DNA of 6,130 nt from an uncultured Desulfotignum sp. (GTDB lineage Bacteria > Desulfobacterota > Desulfobacteria > Desulfobacterales > Desulfobacteraceae). The DNA is taken from NCBI GenBank assembly GCA_937951975.1, contig CALGAJ010000095.1, positions 1 through 6,130 on the forward strand, in the 5' to 3' direction. The notes beneath the pieces were generated by a model. That model worked only from the letters and a program-made list of their open reading frames with translations. It ran no database searches and was not told the origin of the DNA. The translations under genes and the position numbers were made by a program. Shown here one piece after another: positions 1-5,800 of the stretch. The stretch's first letter is position 1, and each line of letters starts with the position of its first letter.

Positions 1-1416
1 TCACTTATCGTAGCAATGACGCCGGAAAGAATTATCGGGCTTGACAACTCGCTGCCGTGGCACATGCCTGAGGACCTGAAGCTTTTTAAAAGAATAACCA
101 TGGGAAACATCATTATAATGGGGAGAAAAACCTATGAGTCGATAGGAAGGCCCCTGCCCGGGAGAAAAAGCTTTGTGATAAGCTCTTCGGCCGCGTCAGT
201 GCCGCCCGGGGGGAAAAAAGAGGCGCCTGCCCCGGAGGAGGTTCCCAGAACGCCCAATCTGATAGAAACCTACGGGCTCCAGGACCGGCTTTTCGAGGTC
301 TGGGTGTCTGAAGATATCCAGGAAGAAGATATCCGTCTGGATACGTTTGATCTCCGGTCATTCGGTCTGGTCCCGATCGCCATTGTCCGCCGGAGCGAAG
401 AGCTGATCATTCCGGGGGGGGCACAGTCCATTCAAGAGGGGGATATGGTGCTTCTGCAGGGACAGGAACAAGCGGTCAAGGCCTTTGCCGATGAACACCC
501 CCTGCTGACGTTTGTCGGGCACCCCAAAAGTCAGGAAAAATATCCCATCAGTACGGGTGAACTTGCCGAAGCGGTCATTCCCCCGAGGTCCCCGATTATC
601 GGGCAGGCAGTGGGCGATCTTGAGATACTCAAAAAATCGGGAATGACGCCGGTTGCCTACTACCGGGACAACCAGCCCCACAGAACGGATCCCTTGCGGG
701 TCAAAGTGCGGGAAGGGGACGGTCTTCTGGTTTACGGCCCCAGAGATAGAATGAGGGATTTCAATCCGGAAAAAGAGCTGCTGATATATTACAAGCCCGG
801 AGATCCCAGTGTGTCTCAGAAGAAGAAAAAACTGGCCCCCATTGCCGCGCTGATTCTTCTGCTGGTGATTGCCCCTGCCGCGGCCGGCATCCTGCCCATT
901 GCCGTGACCGCCGTGGCAGGGGCGCTTCTGATGGTCCTTTTCGGGATCGTATCGCCCCAGGGGGTCTATGAGGCCATTGACGGCCGGACCCTGGTGCTGG
1001 TGGGCGCCATGTATCCCCTCGGCCTGGCGCTGAACACAACCGGGGCTGCGGACTTTATCGGGGGCGCATTGATTGCGGCCCTGGGCGGATTCGGTTCGGT
1101 TGCCGTGCTCGCAGGTCTGGTTCTGCTGTGTATGATTCTGACCCAGCCGATCCACAATGCGGCCGTGGCCATTATCATGACACCGATTGCCATCAATGCG
1201 GCCGAGCTTCTGGGCGTCAGCCCCCGGGGATTCTGCGTGGCCGTGGTGGTGGCCTGCTCGACCGCGTTTCTGATGCCCTATGGTCATCCGGCGCCCTATC
1301 TTGTCCAGGAACCCGGCGGCTATACCGCGGGCAATTACTTCAAATTCGGGATCGGTCTCAATCTGATCGCATTTGCTGTAATCCTGTTGCTCGTCCCCCT
1401 TTTATGGCCATTTTAA
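1..1416 (+). CDS. Chimeric ORF: truncated dihydrofolate reductase fused in frame to C-terminal part of an SLC13/DASS permease (5' end outside window)
   Basis: The frame is open from base 1 to the TAA at 1414-1416 (471 codons). Codons 1-63 (SLIVAM..., IIGLDNSLPWHMPEDL, IIIMGRKTYESIGRPLPGRK, VISSS) align without gaps to E. coli DHFR residues 3-65 and keep W22, D27, F31, GRxT and R57. The ATG at 16 is internal, because the codons before it still match DHFR; the true start is probably only a few residues upstream. The rest of DHFR, including the NADPH-binding Gly-Gly region, is absent. From about codon 85 the protein resembles an SLC13-type anion permease: RCK_C domain 1 (about codons 95-162), RCK_C domain 2 (about 180-257), then hydrophobic segments from codon 279 to the end (last segment 446-471). 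The first membrane half is missing, so neither DHFR activity nor normal transport is expected. Both family assignments are strong. Whether the fusion is a real gene, a deletion relic or an assembly artefact cannot be settled here. Confidence 0.85.
   Translation, partial: SLIVAMTPERIIGLDNSLPWHMPEDLKLFKRITMGNIIIMGRKTYESIGRPLPGRKSFVISSSAASVPPGGKKEAPAPEEVPRTPNLIETYGLQDRLFEVWVSEDIQEEDIRLDTFDLRSFGLVPIAIVRRSEELIIPGGAQSIQEGDMVLLQGQEQAVKAFADEHPLLTFVGHPKSQEKYPISTGELAEAVIPPRSPIIGQAVGDLEILKKSGMTPVAYYRDNQPHRTDPLRVKVREGDGLLVYGPRDRMRDFNPEKELLIYYKPGDPSVSQKKKKLAPIAALILLLVIAPAAAGILPIAVTAVAGALLMVLFGIVSPQGVYEAIDGRTLVLVGAMYPLGLALNTTGAADFIGGALIAALGGFGSVAVLAGLVLLCMILTQPIHNAAVAIIMTPIAINAAELLGVSPRGFCVAVVVACSTAFLMPYGHPAPYLVQEPGGYTAGNYFKFGIGLNLIAFAVILLLVPLLWPF
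181..258 (+). other. Junction between DHFR-derived and permease-derived sequence
   Basis: DHFR similarity ends near base 189, in the strand that follows the PLPGRK motif. Permease similarity is clear again from about base 253 (TPNLIETYGLQDRLFEVWV), which looks like the linker leading into the first TrkA-C domain. The 60-odd bases between encode a Pro/Ala/Gly/Lys/Glu-rich linker that fits the cytoplasmic loop of the permease better than DHFR. No insertion-sequence end, target duplication or long direct repeat is visible at the join. The exact breakpoint is uncertain by tens of bases. Confidence 0.6.
310..334 (+). repeat. 10-bp direct repeat with 15-bp period inside the permease RCK_C1 region
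   Basis: GAAGATATCC occurs at 310-319 and again at 325-334. The offset is five codons, so the protein reads SEDIQEEDIRL with EDI repeated in phase. It looks like a small in-frame duplication in a surface loop at the start of the first TrkA-C domain. No function is implied. Confidence 0.5.
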
Positions 1417-1458
1417 ATGGTCATGCGCTATCCCTGAAAGGATCGGCGCAGCCTCTTT

Positions 1459-1487
1459 GCCGCATGGACGACGCATCCGTCTGCGGC
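1459..1487 (+). terminator. Possible stem-loop downstream of the permease ORF
   Basis: GCCGCA (1459-1464) pairs with TGCGGC (1482-1487), and inside it GACG (1467-1470) pairs with CGTC (1478-1481) around a 7-nt loop. A 2-nt bulge on the left arm separates the two stems. It begins 42 nt after the stop at 1416, a plausible place for transcript 3'-end formation. No T-run follows on either strand, so it is not a canonical intrinsic terminator. It could be a pause or RNA-stabilising structure, or chance. Confidence 0.25.
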
Positions 1488-1562
1488 ATCATCAAAAACG
1501 AGTCCGTGGAAACCAACCTCCTCAACCTGGCCCATTACAGGGAAACCGCCAGGCCTTCTCTG

Positions 1563-1587
1563 GCATGACAGCTGTCTTTTTTCATGC
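1563..1587. promoter_or_regulatory. Overlapping palindromes across the -35 and spacer (possible operator)
   Basis: GACAGCTGTC (1567-1576) is a perfect 10-bp palindrome covering most of the -35 and followed by T6 (1577-1582). A second inverted pair, GCATGA (1563-1568) and TCATGC (1582-1587), brackets it and ends directly before the -10. This position suits a repressor site. It matches no operator I recognise; the half-sites are arranged ACAG-CTGT, not the CTGT-N8-ACAG of the gammaproteobacterial LexA box. Function is inference only. Confidence 0.3.
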
Positions 1588-1593
1588 TATAAA
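1565..1593 (+). promoter_or_regulatory. Sigma70-type promoter for the nuclease-ATPase operon
   Basis: The -35 candidate ATGACA (1565-1570) matches TTGACA at 5 of 6 positions. The -10 candidate TATAAA (1588-1593) matches TATAAT at 5 of 6. The spacer is exactly 17 bp. A start site near 1600 would leave a leader of about 20 nt that contains the Shine-Dalgarno site. It lies in the only sizeable intergenic gap of the window, directly ahead of the nuclease gene, which supports a dedicated promoter rather than read-through from the permease ORF. Confidence 0.6.
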
Positions 1594-1611
1594 AGGCGGA
1601 CAGATCATCAT

Positions 1612-1617
1612 AAGGAG
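1612..1617 (+). promoter_or_regulatory. Shine-Dalgarno site of the nuclease gene
   Basis: AAGGAG lies five bases before the ATG at 1623. It is the strongest ribosome-binding sequence in the window and fixes the start codon of the nuclease, which also begins in the expected place for the family (MFKFIHAADIHLDSP). Confidence 0.8.
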
Positions 1618-1622
1618 CCATC

Positions 1623-2888
1623 ATGTTTAAATTCATTCACGCGGCGGATATTCACCTGGACAGCCCGTTGCGCGGGCTGTCCAGATATGAGTCCGCGCCG
1701 GTGGATGCCATCCGGGACGCCTGCCGGAGAGCGTTCAGGAACCTGGTGGATCTGGCCATCGAAGAAAAAGCCGCGTTTGTGCTGCTGGCCGGGGATCTCT
1801 ATGACGGGGACTGGAAAGATTACAGCACCGGGATATTTTTGAGCCGGCAGGTGGGGAGACTGCATCAGCAGGGCATCCGGGTATTTGCCGTGGCAGGCAA
1901 CCATGATGCCGCCAACCGGATGACCCGGGCGCTGGATACGCCGGCCAGCATGAAGATGTTTTCCGCCGGGAAAGTGGAAACCGTGATCCTGGAGGACTGT
2001 GGTGCGGCCATTCACGGGCGCAGCTTCAAAACCCGGCATGTGGACGAGAACTTGGCGGCGGGGTTCAATCCGGGCATCAAAGGCCTGTTCAATATCGGGC
2101 TGCTGCATACCAGCCTGGACGGCCGGGAGGGGCATGCCCCCTATGCACCGTGCACCCTGGATGATCTGCGCGCCAGAAATTACCAGTACTGGGCCCTGGG
2201 CCATGTCCACAGACAGGAAATGGTTTCCGAAGACCCGTTTGTGGTGTTTCCGGGGTGCATCCAGGGCCGCCATATCCGGGAAAGCGGTCCCAAAGGCGGT
2301 GTGGTGGTCACGGTGGAGGAAGATGCCGTCACACAGGTGGAACCCGTGTCTCTGGATGTGCTGCGCTGGACCCTGGCGGACATCGACCTGACGGATCTGG
2401 AAGACCCCCGGGAGGTTCTGGAAACCGTCCGGGAAGCCATTGAACAGGAACGGGCACTGGCAGAGGGCCGGCCCCTGGCAATGCGGATCCGGCTGACCGG
2501 GGCCACAAAGCTGTCGGATCAACTGGCCGCGTTTCCGGAAAAACTGGAACAGCAGGTCAAGGCCCTGGGGGCGGAAACCGCCGGCGATGACGTCTGGATT
2601 GAACGCCTTGAAAACCGGACCCTGGGAAAATATGACCTGGAAGATGCCCTGGCCGATGACACGTCACTGGGGCAGCTGCTCCGGGCCATTGTCTCAACCC
2701 CGGAGGATCCGGGCCGGATAGACGGACTGGAAGACAAAATCGCGGAATTGAAGCAGAAAGTGCCGCCGGAAGCCTTTGGCTCGGAATCTGTTCTGGATTT
2801 GAGCGACAATGAAGTGCTTGAACGGATCACCCGGGAAGCCAAAAAAATGCTGATCGGCCGACTGCTGGCAGCAGGGGGGAAGAAATGA
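1623..2888 (+). CDS. SbcD/YhaO-family DNA repair exonuclease (Mre11-like metallophosphoesterase)
   Basis: This 421-aa protein has the full set of calcineurin-like metallophosphoesterase motifs of Mre11/SbcD: D9-x-H11 in AADIHLDSPL, GDLYD (57-61), GNHD (92-95), H162 in LLHTS, and GHVH (193-196). These residues bind two metal ions, usually Mn, and cleave DNA. The HLDSPLRGL variant of motif I is typical of the YhaO branch rather than classical E. coli SbcD. Residues from about 245 form the capping and C-terminal helical region (LSDNEVLERITREAKKML) that in this family contacts the ATPase partner. Length is normal and nothing essential is missing. The start is set by the AAGGAG site and the family N-terminus. 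The TGA stop is embedded in the ATGA overlap with the downstream ATPase, so the two should be translationally coupled and act as one complex in repair or end processing. The precise DNA substrate cannot be read from sequence. Confidence 0.95.
   Translation: MFKFIHAADIHLDSPLRGLSRYESAPVDAIRDACRRAFRNLVDLAIEEKAAFVLLAGDLYDGDWKDYSTGIFLSRQVGRLHQQGIRVFAVAGNHDAANRMTRALDTPASMKMFSAGKVETVILEDCGAAIHGRSFKTRHVDENLAAGFNPGIKGLFNIGLLHTSLDGREGHAPYAPCTLDDLRARNYQYWALGHVHRQEMVSEDPFVVFPGCIQGRHIRESGPKGGVVVTVEEDAVTQVEPVSLDVLRWTLADIDLTDLEDPREVLETVREAIEQERALAEGRPLAMRIRLTGATKLSDQLAAFPEKLEQQVKALGAETAGDDVWIERLENRTLGKYDLEDALADDTSLGQLLRAIVSTPEDPGRIDGLEDKIAELKQKVPPEAFGSESVLDLSDNEVLERITREAKKMLIGRLLAAGGKK
1656..1684 (+). repeat. 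Perfect 12-bp hairpin near the 5' end of the nuclease gene
   Basis: CTGGACAGCCCG (1656-1667) is the exact reverse complement of CGGGCTGTCCAG (1673-1684), with a 5-nt loop TTGCG. It starts 33 nt after the A of the ATG and spans the codons for LDSPLRGLSR, just after metal motif I. In RNA it would be a stable GC-rich hairpin next to the initiation region. A role in tuning translation or transcription is possible but unproven; conserved protein residues constrain part of the sequence. Confidence 0.8.
2874..2888 (+). promoter_or_regulatory. ATGA stop/start overlap with purine-rich ribosome site
   Basis: The nuclease stop TGA (2886-2888) shares bases with the ATPase start ATG (2885-2887). Just upstream, G-rich sequence (2874-2880) followed by AGAA offers a weak Shine-Dalgarno. 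This arrangement normally gives translational coupling and near-equal output of two subunits of one complex. Confidence 0.8.
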
Positions 2889-5800
2889 GAATCAACCGCC
2901 TGGACCTCATTGCTTTCGGCCGGTTTACAGACAAGTCCCTGGACCTGTCAGAGGGTGATCAGGGACTGCACCTGATTTACGGGGATAATGAAGCCGGGAA
3001 AAGCACCTCGCTGCGGGCGCTGACCGGCTGGCTGTTCGGCATTCCCGCCACAACGGATGATAATTTTGTTCATTCCTATCCGCAGCTCCGGATCGGCGGA
3101 GAGTTACAGCTGTCCACCGGAGACACTCTGGAATTTGTCCGGAGGAAGGGGAACAAGGACACCCTGCTGGAATATGGAAAAGACGAGCCCATGGATGAAT
3201 CCCGGTTCCGGCGGTTTCTTCCGGCAGGGATCGATGAAACGGTTTTCACCCGGCTCTGGGGGATTGACCATGACAGACTGATTGCCGGCGGCCGGGAGCT
3301 CCTGGAACAGTCCGGGGACCTGGGCCAGGCGTTGTTCAGTGCGGCGGCCGGGACGGCCGGTCTCCGGGACATCCTGGCGGAAATGCAGGACCGTGCCGGT
3401 GACATCTTCAAGCCCCGGGGGTCCAAAGCGGTGCTGAACCGGGCCATTTCAGATTACAAAGATGCGCTGAAAAGAATGCGGGAAGCCACCCTGCCGGTCT
3501 CCGCCTGGAAAGCCCTGCAGAATGATCTGTCCGGAACCAGTGCGGCCATCCATGAGGTGGAAGAAAAGATCGAAGAAAAGAACAAACAGAAAAGCGCTCT
3601 GGAACGGATCAACCGTGTCAAAGGGGCCCTGGCCCGGCGGCGGAACTGTCTGGAGAAAATCGAGGCCCTGGGCACGGTCCGTCTGCTTCCGGAAGATTTT
3701 TCAGACCAGCTGAAAACCGCCGGGCAGACACTTCAAACCGCACTGGATGCAAAAGAACGGCTCGATGCCAGACGGGATGCCCTGAACAGGGAATCCGGAT
3801 CTCTGCGGGTGAGAGAAGATTTACTGAAAAATGAAGATGCCATCTCACGGCTCTACAAAGAACTCGGTGCGGTGGAAAAAACCCTGGCGGACCGGCCCGG
3901 TCAGGATGGGAAACGCCGTCTGCTGCGCAATGAAGCCGAAACCCTGCTGAAGGGGATCCGGCCGGACATGGGTCTGGATGGCGCCGATCATCTCAGGCCG
4001 CTGCTCAACAATAAAAAATGGATCTCGGAACTGGCCCGGAAAAAAGGGCTGCTGCTCCAGAAACAGGATGGATACAACGCCGCATTAAAGGATCTCCAGG
4101 ACGAAATCACATCGCTTGAAAGCAGGCTGGAAACCCTGCCGCAAAAAGAGATCGATTTGATGGAGTTAAAGGCGGCCGTTGCCTCGGCGCGCAAAGCCGG
4201 GGACATCGAACAGCGCCTGAATGACATGACAACTCAGGCGGCACAGGAAAAAGCCGCCTGCGAAAACGAATTTGCAAGACTGGGGAATTACAAAGGGGAT
4301 GCCGATGCCCTGCTGTCCATGGGGCTGCCGGTTGCTGAAACCCTGGACCGGTTTGAAAAAGAATTCGATGACCTCATGGAGCAGTCCAGAACCGCATCCC
4401 GGAAAAAACAGGAAACCGAAGCGGAAAAAAACCAGGCGGAACAGGAGTTGAACGCGCTGCTGTTAAAGGAAAAAGTGCCGAAAATTGCCGACCTGGAGGC
4501 ATCCCGGAAGGACCGTGACCAGGGATGGTCCCTGATCAAACAGACCTATATCCGGCAGCGGGATACCGGGGACCTGGTTCGGGCGTATACCTCCGGATCT
4601 GATCTGGCGGCCGTGTATGAGAAAAAGGTTGCGCTGGCAGACCATATATCCGACCGCTTGAGACTGGATGCGGACCAGGTGGTAAAACGGGCCGGCCTGG
4701 AAGCCAGAATGGATCACAAGACCTCCAGAATCGCTGATCTGTCAGCGATTCTGGAAAAGATCAAACAGGATCGTGCGGATCTGGAGGTCCGTTGGGCCGC
4801 TATCTGGAAACCATTGAATGTTTCTGCCGGTACCCCCCGGGAAATGAAGCAGTGGGTGCTGAAAGCGGAACGGCTGATCGAAAAGATGCATGCCGCAAAG
4901 GAAATGGCAGGCAGAGAAAAAAAACTGCGGGAAGAATGTGATCATCTGAAGAGATTGATGGCACACCGGATCGCCGGGTTAGACCCGTCGGCGGAAATAC
5001 AGGGAAAGAGCCTGGAAGCACTGATCTCCCTGTGTGAGCAGCAAATCGAAACAGAGCAGAAAACCCGGGACAGGCGCCGTCAAATTGCAGAGTCACTGAA
5101 AGATCTGCACATCCGGCTGAAACGGACACGGGATGACCTGAAAACCGTGAAATCCGGTTTGATCACCTGGGCAAAAGAGTGGGAAAAAGCCATCTCCGGC
5201 CTGGGCCTGACCCCGGATGCCCACCCGGAAACCGCCATGGAAACCTTTGATCACCTGGTGTCGTTCTTTAAACAGTTTGATCAGTCTGAAGAGCTGCGGA
5301 AAAGAATTTACGGCATGGACAGGGTCAAAGAGGCGTTCGACAGACGCGTTCACGAATTTGCCGCAGGGATTGGAATGAACACAGAGGGCCGGGATGCATT
5401 GACCATTGCCGGCCAGCTCCATCGCGATCTGAACGCGGCCCGGGAAGCCCGGGCCAGTCTGATCAAAATCAGGGACCAGCTGGAAGAAAAAAATCAGGAG
5501 ATCCGCGATGTCACGATCACCATCCGCCAGTCACAGGAAAAGATCCGTGAACTGAAAACGCAGGCTGGGGTAGATACGGTGGAGGAACTGACCGAGGCCG
5601 GGGAAAAGTCGGCCCGTAAACGGGAACTGCTGAAACAGGTTGAAGCGCTGGAACAGGAACTGAACCGCAATGGGGACGGCTTTGGCATTGAAGCGCTGGA
5701 AAAAGAGGTGGACCGTTCAGACATTGACGGTATTGAAGGGGACATCGACAGAATATCCATAGAGCTCAGGGAACTTCACTCCGAGAGAGATGCGCTGCGC

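Noticed and set aside
16..18. ATG at 16 as the start of the first gene
   Set aside because: Codons 1-5 (SLIVA) are in frame and match the DHFR N-terminus, so the real start lies just upstream of the window.
358..1287. 309-codon antisense frame opposite the permease
   Set aside because: The product is a His/Gln/Gly/Arg-rich low-complexity chain with no recognisable domain. It is the shadow of the clearly permease-like + strand frame in GC-rich DNA.
1128..1568. 146-codon + strand frame running from inside the permease into the intergenic gap
   Set aside because: Most of it overlaps the real permease frame. The non-overlapping tail (from the ATG at 1405) has no ribosome site and no family I recognise. 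It could be a decayed remnant, but I cannot support it.
1567..1576. GACAGCTGTC as an SOS (LexA) box
   Set aside because: The half-sites are in the wrong order and spacing for CTGT-N8-ACAG, and no other LexA consensus known to me fits.
1608..2522. 304-codon antisense frame opposite the nuclease gene
   Set aside because: It covers the conserved metallophosphoesterase motifs on the other strand, has no recognisable domain of its own, and is explained as a GC-rich shadow.
4214..4240. 7-bp inverted repeat CGCCTGA / TCAGGCG with a 13-nt loop in the ATPase gene
   Set aside because: Short arms and a long loop make it expected by chance in several kilobases.
5437..5455. 8-bp GC-only inverted repeat (GGCCCGGG / CCCGGGCC, 3-nt loop)
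   Set aside because: It is explained by repeated GCC CGG codons for Ala-Arg in a coiled coil, and GC richness makes it unremarkable.
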